DNA of 12,905 nucleotides, taken from Vibrio tasmaniensis 1F-187. Its GTDB lineage: Bacteria; Pseudomonadota; Gammaproteobacteria; Enterobacterales; Vibrionaceae. Positions 1 through 7,140 of the stretch are shown here, piece after piece. Both the position numbers and the translations under genes were made by a program. The stretch's first letter is position 1. Each line of letters begins with the position of its first letter. The notes beneath the pieces are model-generated. The model ran no database searches, had not been told where the DNA came from, and was given only the letters and a program-made list of their open reading frames with translations. The stretch spans positions 1-12,905 of the forward strand of contig NZ_AJZM02000115.1 of NCBI RefSeq assembly GCF_000272405.2, given 5' to 3'.

Positions 1-56
1 TAAAAGCTAACAGTGCGCATTATGTATATTATGTTAAATTGGGTTTAGTATTTATA

Positions 57-86
57 AGGCAGGTATCTTTGTGTGATGCCCTGCCT
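57..86. terminator. Hairpin near the left edge, possible terminator of a gene outside the window
   Basis: AGGCAGG at 57-63 is the inverted complement of CCTGCCT at 80-86. An alternative pairing extends the stem inward (GGTATC 62-67 with GATGCC 75-80) with a one-base bulge. On the plus strand a modestly T-rich stretch (CTTGTTTG) follows, so it could end a rightward gene lying to the left of the window. On the minus strand no U-tract follows, so it is less likely to serve the kinase gene. Function is inferred from structure only. Confidence 0.35.
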
Positions 87-137
87 CTTGTTTGACTACC
101 AAACTGACGTTCTATTTAACAGTAAGTCTATTTACCA

Positions 138-191
138 TAAAATACCTAATAAACATATTTCCTAATCTTCGATTAAGAATACGTTTATTAG
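138..191 (-). terminator. AT-rich long hairpin overlapping the kinase stop codon
   Basis: CTAATAAAC at 146-154 pairs perfectly with GTTTATTAG at 183-191, and an inner TAATC (163-167) pairs with GATTA (171-175) around a three-base loop. The bases between pair imperfectly. On the minus strand the 5' arm contains the TAA stop of the kinase gene (188-190). After the 3' arm the transcript reads GTATTTTATGG, a weak U-rich run. This is the best candidate for the end of the nosP-vpsS transcript, but the stem is AT-rich, so it could instead be an mRNA-stabilising 3' structure. Confidence 0.45.
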
Positions 192-1912
192 ACTTCAAGC
201 ATTAACCTATCAATTGCTTCAATGATCTCTTTGGTTCTTACAGGTTTGGTAATGAAATCATTCATACCGACATCTAAACAAGAAAATTTATCTTCTACTG
301 ATGTGTGTGCCGTTAGCGCGACGATTGGTGTTTTGATGTTTGCGTCTCTCATGTATTTGGTTGTGGTTATTCCGTCCATAACTGGCATCGACACATCCAT
401 CAAGATAATATCTATCGGATCATTACCTCTTTCTACAAAGCCAATGGCTTCTTCACCGTTGCTTGCGATGAAAACTTCGTGGCCTTGACGCGCAAGGATC
501 AATTTAATCACCATCTGATTCGTTGGGTTGTCTTCAACAACTAACACTGAATAACGGGTTCTTGGAACTTGCGAGTATTTATCTTCTGCAGCATGATCTT
601 GATTGTTCGTAACTTTCGTTAGAACTGGTAACCGCACTTCAAATTTCGAGCCTTTTCCTGGCTCACTCTCGACCAATATATGCCCGCGCATCAGTTCTAC
701 TAGTCGTTTTGTTATTGCTAAACCTAAGCCGGTGCCACCAAACCTACGCGTGATTGTGCTATCGGCTTGCACGAACGGACTGAATAACGACGAAAGTTGC
801 TGTGAGCTGATGCCAATTCCGGTGTCTTCTACGCTAATACGGAATGAACTGTGCTGGTATGTAATAGAAACATGTACATGCCCGTGTTCAGTGAACTTTA
901 TTGCGTTACCAATGAGATTAAAAAGGATCTGTGCTAAGCGACTTGGGTCGATGTAATGTAGTTCACCTTCTGGAATGTCGCTAGTTAGGGTTAACGACAA
1001 CCCTTTATCGTCTGCTATCTTCTTTTGTTCAGACAAAACAAAAGTTACAGTGTCTCTTGCGTTACTCCATTGAGGAGCCAACGAGAAGCATCCAGATTCA
1101 ATCTTTGAAAAGTCCAATACATCACTGATGATCGCCAATAGGAGTTCAGATGATGTACTCATATTTAACAATATAGACTGTTGTTCATCATTCAGCGGTG
1201 TGGACTTTAGCGTGTCGATTAAGCCTATGGTAGCGTTTAGCGGCGTTCTTAACTCATGACTCATCATTGCTAAGAATTCAGATTTGGCTTTGTTGGCTCT
1301 TTCTGCGTCTTTTCTTGCTGCTACGAGTTCTGCTGTACGTTCTCGGACTGTCGCTTCAAGTTTTTCTTTGTTTTCAATATCGAAAACAGCACGCTCAATC
1401 AGCGGTCGAAATCGGTTTAGAGTAGCTTTGGTTTCAATACTAAAGTGTTTGGTATTGGAATGGATAAAGATGATAACGGATTGTGTTAGTCCGCTATCAA
1501 TACCAGTAATCAGTACAGAGTTAATTTGGTCTAGGATAATGGGATGCAAAGTGCTGAATTCACCCAGAGATTTGGGTTCAAAAAGAATGGCGCATTCTCC
1601 ATTAATGACTCGCGATAGCTTGCCACAATCTGTCCAATTCATTTGTTCAAATACTTTGTTATTGGTTAACAGGGTTTTGAAACTACCTTCATTCCCTACT
1701 CTTGATACCACAATAAAATCATCAAACTTAATGTATTTTTTGAGTGCAAATTCGAGACTAGAAAATATTTCAGATATGTTACTCGCCTTACTGATCGCAG
1801 AGATAGTCGATAGGATCACCCTATTCTCTTCAGCTAATTTACGTTCACGGACCTTTAGTTTTTGCAGTTCAATACGAGCTTCTTGCAGCGCTTCTTGGTC
1901 TTCAGTATCCAT
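188..1912 (-). CDS. vpsS: Hybrid sensor histidine kinase, VpsS-like (probable partner of the FIST protein)
   Basis: This 574-residue cytoplasmic kinase has no membrane segment. In order it has an N-terminal coiled coil (about 1-35), a GAF-like region of uncertain class (about 36-180), a second coiled coil (180-210), a HisKA domain with the phospho-acceptor H219 in SHELRTPLN, and a HATPase domain with N336, DTGIG (363-367) and GGTGLGL (392-398). A receiver domain follows with acidic residues E460/D461, phospho-acceptor D506, T534 and K556. It has no Hpt domain, so phosphate must leave via a separate carrier. In V. cholerae, VpsS acts through LuxU/LuxO and promotes biofilm, and its activity is controlled by the NO sensor NosP. 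Its ATG overlaps the upstream FIST stop (TAATG), implying translational coupling. The kinase class is certain from the motifs. The VpsS name rests on recalled gene order and the FIST partner. Confidence 0.85.
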   Translation of the reverse strand: MDTEDQEALQEARIELQKLKVRERKLAEENRVILSTISAISKASNISEIFSSLEFALKKYIKFDDFIVVSRVGNEGSFKTLLTNNKVFEQMNWTDCGKLSRVINGECAILFEPKSLGEFSTLHPIILDQINSVLITGIDSGLTQSVIIFIHSNTKHFSIETKATLNRFRPLIERAVFDIENKEKLEATVRERTAELVAARKDAERANKAKSEFLAMMSHELRTPLNATIGLIDTLKSTPLNDEQQSILLNMSTSSELLLAIISDVLDFSKIESGCFSLAPQWSNARDTVTFVLSEQKKIADDKGLSLTLTSDIPEGELHYIDPSRLAQILFNLIGNAIKFTEHGHVHVSITYQHSSFRISVEDTGIGISSQQLSSLFSPFVQADSTITRRFGGTGLGLAITKRLVELMRGHILVESEPGKGSKFEVRLPVLTKVTNNQDHAAEDKYSQVPRTRYSVLVVEDNPTNQMVIKLILARQGHEVFIASNGEEAIGFVERGNDPIDIILMDVSMPVMDGITTTKYMRDANIKTPIVALTAHTSVEDKFSCLDVGMNDFITKPVRTKEIIEAIDRLMLEV

Positions 1913-3096
1913 TACTTTTTCAGCCTATAAAACGTTGCAGAAGATACCATCAAATTTCCGTGCGCATTCTCACCACCAGAGAGTCTGCCTTGCTCACCAA
2001 ACGTAAATGGACATATGTATGGAAGCCCACCAAGTGCGTGATTGATTTGGTCACAAACCTCATCCATATCTTGTTTTAGGTGCAGCATTGGTCCTGCACA
2101 GAATATGTTGATCGCCCCTAATTTTTCTTCAAGATCCATATCATTATAGTAAGACGAATGAATGATGTTAGCGGCACGACTTATAAGTTGTTGCTTAGAG
2201 CCTTGCATCAAATAGATGGTGTCACCTTCATTTATATCAGTGAACAACTCGATACCGTTACACTCAGTTTCTCTGATCGAATGCGATAACTTGAAATATG
2301 GGTAGTCGTAAGAAGAGCCGACCTTTCGGCCTAATGGATAAACTGTCGACTTTTCAAAAATATACCCATCATCACTGCCACCTAAATGAAAATCAGTCCA
2401 TTCATTATAAACGGTGGTCGCAGGCCTATGGTCGATCTCTAACAATATTCGATTTCTTACTTTGGTGACGGTGCCTGAATACTGGGTGGGTGTATGACCG
2501 GCGCTAAAAGATGAATAGATGGATTGTGACGCAAAAAACACCGTTAAAGAGACGCCATTAATAGCAAGAGCTTCTTCGGTAAAGATACTCCAATTTCCAG
2601 ACACTTGATTGTCTGCTGCGCTTCCACCAATAATCGGCACCTCTGTGCCAAATTTGTTATCGATGGCCGCCATCACCTTCTCTTCATTTCCTGGGGTGGA
2701 ATGGAGCAAGATAAGATCGGGTATTTCACCTTCTCGGTTGGCGTTCTTTAATGCTTTATCGATGGCGCTGAACGTACTACGTTCTATGGAATCGCCAAAG
2801 TGACTGATGCCAGTACCGTAGGCATTGATTCCGGAATCATAGATGATGAGTATCCCAATCACAGGGCCTGAATGGAACCCTGTTTCGGTCATAATACCGT
2901 GACAAGTGGTGCAGCCATGTATTGGCGTATTCGGGAGCGCATCTACGAAATATCTCTGCACTGCGAGTGTGGAGTACTCTTCTGTACAGTAGCAGATAAG
3001 ACAGGCAATATCGTCAGGGTTTACCACCCCACTGAGCAGCTCATCTACTGCGATTTTATCGTCTAGGGAATAAGAGACTTTTGATAGAAATTTCAT
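1912..3096 (-). CDS. nosP: FIST-domain sensor protein, NosP-like (putative NO-sensing hemoprotein)
   Basis: This 394-residue soluble protein has no signal peptide or membrane span. It has the FIST_N then FIST_C architecture. Typical N-domain elements are the GCTT segment (61-64) and the GGSAADN loop (157-163). The C-terminal signature PFTFGEQG followed by GENAHGNLMVSS ends near residue 386. FIST proteins are ligand-sensing modules that sit next to signal-transduction genes. The NosP subgroup binds heme, senses nitric oxide and regulates a co-encoded hybrid kinase, in P. aeruginosa (NahK) and V. cholerae (VpsS). The one-base overlap with the kinase gene fits this pairing exactly. Residues 32-66 are rich in Cys and His (C32, C35, C37, H60, C62, C65, H66) and include a CxxCH motif, unusual for a cytoplasmic protein. 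Domain assignment is firm. Heme and NO binding are inferred from orthology. Confidence 0.82.
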   Translation of the reverse strand: MKFLSKVSYSLDDKIAVDELLSGVVNPDDIACLICYCTEEYSTLAVQRYFVDALPNTPIHGCTTCHGIMTETGFHSGPVIGILIIYDSGINAYGTGISHFGDSIERSTFSAIDKALKNANREGEIPDLILLHSTPGNEEKVMAAIDNKFGTEVPIIGGSAADNQVSGNWSIFTEEALAINGVSLTVFFASQSIYSSFSAGHTPTQYSGTVTKVRNRILLEIDHRPATTVYNEWTDFHLGGSDDGYIFEKSTVYPLGRKVGSSYDYPYFKLSHSIRETECNGIELFTDINEGDTIYLMQGSKQQLISRAANIIHSSYYNDMDLEEKLGAINIFCAGPMLHLKQDMDEVCDQINHALGGLPYICPFTFGEQGRLSGGENAHGNLMVSSATFYRLKK

Positions 3097-3211
3097 AGAT
3101 CTCGGAAGATTTTATTAATGCTCTCTTTATAACACTTTTATACAATCTATTTCACTGACTTAGTACATATTTCTATCAAAAGAATTGAGGCGAGACTAAT
3201 TTGTTACTGTG

Positions 3212-3577
3212 TTATTCCTTAGAAAGGTTTACAGAAAATGTGGCTATCTGTTGTGGAAATGTAACCGTTATTGAGGAGTTCTGAGCGTTCGTTCGTAACA
3301 GCCAAATTGATGCCCCTTTTTCTTCTAGAGTTCCACTCTCATTATAGTTAATGATAAATTTACCAGTTTTAGATGTTTCGATCGAATACCCTAGGTTATC
3401 ACCCGAAATTAAAACATTATGTTTATCAATAGTAATTTGGCAAGGTTTAGAAATTATACAGTTTACTGTTTCGTCATTGTCGTATGTCACTGTTCTCCAA
3501 GTAAATGCAGCTATTAAAATAACCAACATGACGATAATTTGAACAAGCCTGCCTTTTGTTAGCTTTTGTGCCGCCAT
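3212..3577 (-). CDS. Unrecognised small single-span membrane protein
   Basis: The gene encodes 121 residues that I cannot assign to a family. The first ten residues are basic, residues 11-28 form one hydrophobic helix, and the remainder (about 30-121) is polar with alternating beta-like segments. This fits an N-in, C-out inner-membrane protein with a periplasmic domain. Two cysteines, C40 and C46, sit in NCIISKPC shortly after the helix. A strong Shine-Dalgarno (AAGGAG, 3589-3594) lies 11 bases before the ATG, supporting translation from this start. It is transcribed away from ccoN and lies 115 bases upstream of nosP on the same strand, so it may be the first gene of the nosP-vpsS unit. From memory, V. 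cholerae has a small hypothetical gene (VC1443) in the same slot. Context suggests a link to oxidase biogenesis or to the sensor pair, but the sequence proves neither. Confidence 0.75.
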   Translation of the reverse strand: MAAQKLTKGRLVQIIVMLVILIAAFTWRTVTYDNDETVNCIISKPCQITIDKHNVLISGDNLGYSIETSKTGKFIINYNESGTLEEKGASIWLLRTNAQNSSITVTFPQQIATFSVNLSKE

Positions 3578-3778
3578 TATAATCTTTACTCCTTGTTACA
3601 AAGTTCAAAGTTTTTAAATAAAAATCCAATTCCAGACCAAGCGTAAGGTTACTACTCTGTCATTGATTTGTTAATTCAAGTATAGTGTCGCGTTGAAAAT
3701 GCCACTTTTTTTTAAAATCAGCAAGTGGAAATAAAGCTCTGAATAGGCTGAATTTCCTTTTCTAATTTGGGTGGCATT

Positions 3779-3792
3779 ACGACGTGAGTCGT
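3779..3792. promoter_or_regulatory. ACGAC-N4-GTCGT dyad in the ccoN leader
   Basis: This is a perfect 5-4-5 inverted repeat, centred about 50 bases before the ccoN start. The 5-4-5 layout is that of CRP/FNR-family sites, but the half-sites (ACGAC) match neither the FNR (TTGAT) nor the CRP (TGTGA) consensus. It could be an operator for another dimeric regulator or a small leader hairpin. It is reported as a structure only. Confidence 0.3.
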
Positions 3793-3823
3793 GTTGGAAG
3801 TAAAGTGTAGTAAATAAGAAATT

Positions 3824-3828
3824 GGAAG
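3824..3828 (+). promoter_or_regulatory. Ribosome binding site deciding the ccoN start
   Basis: GGAAG lies one base before an ATG at 3830 and seven bases before the in-frame ATG at 3836. Only the second spacing is functional for a Shine-Dalgarno, so translation should begin at 3836. Confidence 0.6.
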
Positions 3829-3835
3829 CATGCAA

Positions 3836-5263
3836 ATGAGCCAAGAAAAGCAGCTTGAACAAAACTACAACTATACGGTCGTCCGTCAATTTACCCTCGT
3901 TACAATTTTGTGGGGTATTGTCGGTATGGGCGTTGGTGTTTTGATTGCCGCTCAATTAGTTTGGCCACAGCTAAACTTTGATACGCCGTGGCTGACGTAC
4001 AGTCGTTTACGTCCCCTGCATACTAATGCGGTTATTTTTGCGTTCGGTACAAGTGCGCTGTTTGCAACATCATATTATGTTGTGCAACGTACCTGTCAGA
4101 CGCGTCTCTTTGGTGGCCCTCTCGTAGCCTTTACCTTTTGGGGTTGGCAAGCGATTATCCTGTCCGCTGCAATTACTTTACCGTTAGGTTTAACCTCTGG
4201 TAAAGAATACGCAGAACTTGAATGGCCAATCGATATTGCTATTACTCTTGTGTGGGTAGCTTATGCGGTCGTGTTCTTCGGAACCATGATTAAGCGTAAG
4301 ACATCGCACATTTATGTAGCTAACTGGTTCTTCGGAGCCTTCATCATCACGGTTGCCGTGTTGCACATCGTTAACAGCCTGGCTGTTCCTGTATCTGCGT
4401 TTAAATCGTACTCGATTTATTCCGGAGCGATCGATGCAATGGTGCAATGGTGGTACGGACACAATGCGGTAGGCTTCCTATTGACAGCTGGTTTCCTAGG
4501 TATGATGTATTACTTCGTTCCTAAACAAGCTGGTCGCCCTGTTTACTCTTACCGTTTGTCGATTGTTCACTTCTGGGCTCTTGTGTCTCTGTATATTTGG
4601 GCTGGTCCTCACCACCTACACTACACAGCACTTCCAGACTGGACTCAGTCTCTAGGTATGGTTATGTCTTTGGTTCTGTTTGCTCCATCTTGGGGTGGCA
4701 TGATCAACGGTATTATGACTCTATCTGGTGCGTGGCATAAGCTACGCTACGACCCTATCCTACGTTTCCTAATCGTTTCTCTATCATTCTACGGCATGTC
4801 GACTTTCGAAGGCCCTATGATGGCAATCAAAACGGTTAACGCACTATCTCACTACACGGACTGGACTATCGGTCACGTTCACTCTGGTGCGCTAGGTTGG
4901 GTTGCGATGGTTTCTATCGGTTCGGTTTACCACTTAGTTCCTAAACTATTTGGTCAAGAGCGTATGTACTCTGTATCTCTAATCAATGTTCACTTCTGGT
5001 TAGCAACGATTGGTACGGTTTTCTACATTGTTGCAATGTGGATTTCTGGTGTGATGCAAGGTCTGATGTGGCGTGCAGTTAACTCTGACGGTACATTAAC
5101 TTACAGCTTCGTTGAATCTGTAGAAGCATCTTACCCGTTCTACTTTGTACGCTTCTTAGGTGGTTTTATCTTCCTATCTGGTATGTTCCTAATGGCATAC
5201 AACACGTACAAAACTGTTTCTGCACCTAAAGATAGCCTTAAAGCTATCCCTCAACCGGCTTAA
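3836..5263 (+). CDS. ccoN: Cytochrome cbb3 oxidase catalytic subunit I
   Basis: CcoN reduces O2 to water at a heme b3-CuB centre in the inner membrane and pumps protons. The product has 475 residues from the ATG at 3836, the usual family length, with about a dozen membrane spans. Expected ligands are present: H62 and H349 for low-spin heme b, H347 for heme b3, and H209, H259 and H260 for CuB. Y253 is the tyrosine cross-linked to a CuB histidine in cbb3 enzymes. The HVHSGALGW segment is typical. An upstream in-frame ATG at 3830 would add two residues but lies one base from the ribosome site. ccoO follows after 11 bases. Leucine codon choice changes sharply within the gene: CTA is 1 of 20 before about codon 210 and 15 of 28 after it. 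Confidence 0.98.
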   Translation: MSQEKQLEQNYNYTVVRQFTLVTILWGIVGMGVGVLIAAQLVWPQLNFDTPWLTYSRLRPLHTNAVIFAFGTSALFATSYYVVQRTCQTRLFGGPLVAFTFWGWQAIILSAAITLPLGLTSGKEYAELEWPIDIAITLVWVAYAVVFFGTMIKRKTSHIYVANWFFGAFIITVAVLHIVNSLAVPVSAFKSYSIYSGAIDAMVQWWYGHNAVGFLLTAGFLGMMYYFVPKQAGRPVYSYRLSIVHFWALVSLYIWAGPHHLHYTALPDWTQSLGMVMSLVLFAPSWGGMINGIMTLSGAWHKLRYDPILRFLIVSLSFYGMSTFEGPMMAIKTVNALSHYTDWTIGHVHSGALGWVAMVSIGSVYHLVPKLFGQERMYSVSLINVHFWLATIGTVFYIVAMWISGVMQGLMWRAVNSDGTLTYSFVESVEASYPFYFVRFLGGFIFLSGMFLMAYNTYKTVSAPKDSLKAIPQPA

Positions 5264-5274
5264 GGAGATTTAGA

Positions 5275-5895
5275 ATGAGCTCAAATTCAAATAATCGCCA
5301 TGAGTTGGTAGAGAAGAACGTTGGCCTACTGGCGATCTTGATCGTTATTGCTATCAGTTTTGGTGCTTTAGTAGAAATTACCCCTCTTATTTTCCAAAAG
5401 CAGACGACTGAACCTGTAGAAAACCTACGCGTTTACTCTGCTCTGGAAATGGAAGGTCGTGATATTTATATCCGCGAAGGTTGTAACGTATGTCACAGCC
5501 AAATGATTCGTCCTTTCCGCTCTGAAACTGAACGTTACGGTCACTACTCTGTAGCGGGCGAAAGCGTTTGGGAACACCCATTCCTATGGGGTTCTAAGCG
5601 TACTGGTCCAGATCTAGCGCGTGTTGGTGATCGTTACTCTGATGAGTGGCACCGTGTTCACCTTATCGACCCTCGTGAACTTGTTCCTGAATCAAACATG
5701 CCTGGTTTCCCATGGCTTGCTGAGAATGTACTTGATGGCAAATTGACTCAACAGAAGCTTGAACTCTTCCGTAATCAATTTGGTGTTCCTTACACAGACG
5801 AACAAATTGCTAACGCTAAACAAGATGTTGAAGGAAAAACAGAGATGGATGCAATCATCGCTTACCTTCAATCGCTTGGCCACGCAATGAAATAA
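5275..5895 (+). CDS. ccoO: Cytochrome cbb3 oxidase subunit II, membrane-anchored monoheme cytochrome c
   Basis: CcoO passes electrons from CcoP to CcoN. The 206-residue protein has one N-terminal membrane anchor (about 15-40) and a periplasmic domain with one c-type heme site, C70-N-V-C73-H74 in [14 protein letters not shown]142 in NMPGFPW is the likely axial methionine. The segment around [12 protein letters not shown] (111-122) is characteristic of the family. Length is normal. The start is set by AGGAG (5263-5267), which overlaps the ccoN stop, seven bases before the ATG. It is the second gene of the ccoNOQP operon, and ccoQ begins nine bases after its stop. Confidence 0.98.
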   Translation: MSSNSNNRHELVEKNVGLLAILIVIAISFGALVEITPLIFQKQTTEPVENLRVYSALEMEGRDIYIREGCNVCHSQMIRPFRSETERYGHYSVAGESVWEHPFLWGSKRTGPDLARVGDRYSDEWHRVHLIDPRELVPESNMPGFPWLAENVLDGKLTQQKLELFRNQFGVPYTDEQIANAKQDVEGKTEMDAIIAYLQSLGHAMK

Positions 5896-5904
5896 GGAAT
5901 AATT

Positions 5905-6081
5905 ATGGACATTATTACATTTCAAAGTGTTTGGACTGTTACTGTTTTTGCTTGCTTCATCGGCATCGTTTGGTGGGCATACGGCAAGAATCGTAAATCA
6001 CGTTTCGACGAAGATGCGAACCTAGTGTTTGCAGACGACGAGCCGGCAACAAGTTCTAAAAATCAAGGAGTGACAAAGTAA
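5905..6081 (+). CDS. ccoQ: Cytochrome cbb3 oxidase small subunit IV
   Basis: This small gene encodes 58 residues beginning MDIITFQSVWTV and ending NQGVTK. It has one membrane helix (about 8-25) with the FIGIVWWAY segment typical of CcoQ, then a short basic stretch and an acidic cytoplasmic tail. CcoQ carries no cofactor. It stabilises the complex, in particular the association of CcoP with the CcoNO core. An AAGGAA ribosome site precedes the ATG, nine bases after ccoO. Its TAA shares a base with the ccoP ATG (TAATG at 6079-6083), so the two are probably translationally coupled. The ccoP ribosome site (AAGGAG) lies inside the ccoQ 3' end. Confidence 0.95.
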   Translation: MDIITFQSVWTVTVFACFIGIVWWAYGKNRKSRFDEDANLVFADDEPATSSKNQGVTK

Positions 6082-7055
6082 TGAGTACATTCTGGAGTAT
6101 CTGGGTTAGTGCGATTACGATTGGCACCCTAATTGGTTGTGCTGTCTTGCTTCGTTGGTGTTTTAAAGATCGAACTGGCGTAGAAGAAGGTCATGATATG
6201 GGCCATGAATACGATGGTATTCGTGAGCTTAATAACCCACTACCAAAATGGTGGACATACCTTTTCATCAGTACGATTGTGTTTGCAGCGGTTTACCTTG
6301 CTCTTTACCCTGGCCTTGGCAATTTTAAAGGTCTACTAGGGTGGACAAGTTCAAACCAAGAAGTTCGTAGTATTGAAGAGTCTCGCTCTTCGATTGCTGC
6401 GGCTCAAGCGAACAAGCAGTTAGACGAGTACGCGAAAGAGCTTGATGACGCCAACACCTATTTTGGTGAAGCATTCAAAAAGCTAGCTCACGACGAAAAT
6501 GGTTTACGTTCTGTCCCTGACATTGCATCAGATGCTGACGCAATTAAAGTGGGCCAACGTTTATTCTTGCAAAACTGTTCTCAGTGTCACGGCTCTGATG
6601 CTCGTGGTCAAAAAGGTTTTCCTAACCTAACTGATGACGCATGGCTATATGGTGGTGAACCACAAGCTATCGTGACAACAATCATGCATGGTCGTGTTGG
6701 CCAAATGCCTGGCTGGAAAGATGCACTTGGTGAGCAAGGCGTTAAAGAAGTGGTTAGCTACACGCTTAGCCTTTCTGGACGTAGTGTGAATGCTCGTGAA
6801 GCTGAAGCTGGTAAAGCACGCTTTGTTGTATGTGCTGCATGTCACGGTACAGATGGTAAGGGTAACCCTGCTGTAGGTGCACCTGACCTGACCGACCGCG
6901 ACTGGTTGTTTGGCGACTCTCGCGCTGCTGTGACGGAAACAGTAATGTACGGACGCTCTGGCGTTATGCCTGCTTGGAAAGACATTCTAGGCGAGGATAA
7001 AGTACAACTGATTTCATCATACGTGTGGAGCTTAAGCAACTCGGATAATAAGTAA
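6081..7055 (+). CDS. ccoP: Cytochrome cbb3 oxidase subunit III, diheme cytochrome c
   Basis: CcoP takes electrons from soluble or bc1-linked cytochrome c into the oxidase. The 324-residue protein has two membrane helices (about 8-26 and 58-78), the longer gammaproteobacterial arrangement. A linker follows, then two cytochrome c domains. The heme sites are C166-S-Q-C169-H170 and C251-A-A-C254-H255, with likely axial ligands M209 (QMPGW) and M296 (VMPAW). The two domains are visibly duplicated, sharing CHG, PNL/PDL and GR.G.MP.WKD.LG elements. The ATG overlaps the ccoQ stop and has AAGGAG upstream. It is the last gene of the operon, and a strong hairpin follows ten bases after its stop. Confidence 0.98.
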   Translation: MSTFWSIWVSAITIGTLIGCAVLLRWCFKDRTGVEEGHDMGHEYDGIRELNNPLPKWWTYLFISTIVFAAVYLALYPGLGNFKGLLGWTSSNQEVRSIEESRSSIAAAQANKQLDEYAKELDDANTYFGEAFKKLAHDENGLRSVPDIASDADAIKVGQRLFLQNCSQCHGSDARGQKGFPNLTDDAWLYGGEPQAIVTTIMHGRVGQMPGWKDALGEQGVKEVVSYTLSLSGRSVNAREAEAGKARFVVCAACHGTDGKGNPAVGAPDLTDRDWLFGDSRAAVTETVMYGRSGVMPAWKDILGEDKVQLISSYVWSLSNSDNK

Positions 7056-7065
7056 CATTTCAATA

Positions 7066-7102
7066 ACAGCCTCTTTCTAAGAGGCTGTCTTTCCTTTATT
7101 TT
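7066..7102 (+). terminator. Intrinsic terminator or attenuator after ccoNOQP
   Basis: ACAGCCTCTT (7066-7075) pairs perfectly with AAGAGGCTGT (7079-7088) around a three-base TCT loop. A T-rich run interrupted by C follows (CTTTCCTTTATTTT). The ten-pair stem is strong and the U-tract imperfect, so partial read-through into fixH is plausible. Confidence 0.85.
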
Positions 7103-7140
7103 ATAACCCCTTCTTTTTATTCTTTTTTGAGATCTTTTTT

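Larger units (their letters stand above)
3578..3835. other. Divergent intergenic region carrying the ccoN leader and small inverted repeats
   Basis: This 258-base non-coding region should hold promoters for the leftward small gene and for ccoNOQP. I see no convincing -35/-10 pair on either strand. It does contain several inverted repeats. CCACTT (3702-3707) pairs with AAGTGG (3723-3728). GGAAAT (3727-3732) pairs with ATTTCC (3752-3757), with an inner AGC/GCT, and is followed by TTTTCT. ACGAC (3779-3783) pairs with GTCGT (3788-3792). TTGA (3663-3666) and TCAA (3676-3679) form a half-site pair, but the spacing is three bases too wide for an FNR box. Confidence 0.5.

Noticed and set aside
1284..2006. 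240-residue open frame on the plus strand opposite the kinase gene
   Set aside because: It lies antisense to a well-supported kinase and FIST pair. Its translation is Ser/Leu-rich with no domain, and it has no ribosome site. It is a shadow of the real genes.
3663..3679. FNR-like half sites TTGA and TCAA upstream of ccoN
   Set aside because: The half sites are nine bases apart instead of the six that the FNR consensus requires, so a standard FNR dimer would not fit.
3693..3718. TTGAAA and TAAAAT as a ccoN promoter
   Set aside because: The spacer is only about 14 bases, too short for a sigma70 promoter.
3830..3835. ATG at 3830 as the ccoN start
   Set aside because: It lies one base from the GGAAG ribosome site, whereas the ATG at 3836 has a normal seven-base spacing.
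3671..3955. 94-residue open frame on the minus strand at the start of ccoN
   Set aside because: It overlaps the ccoN 5' end and leader, has low-complexity composition, shows no recognisable domain, and is not needed to explain any sequence.
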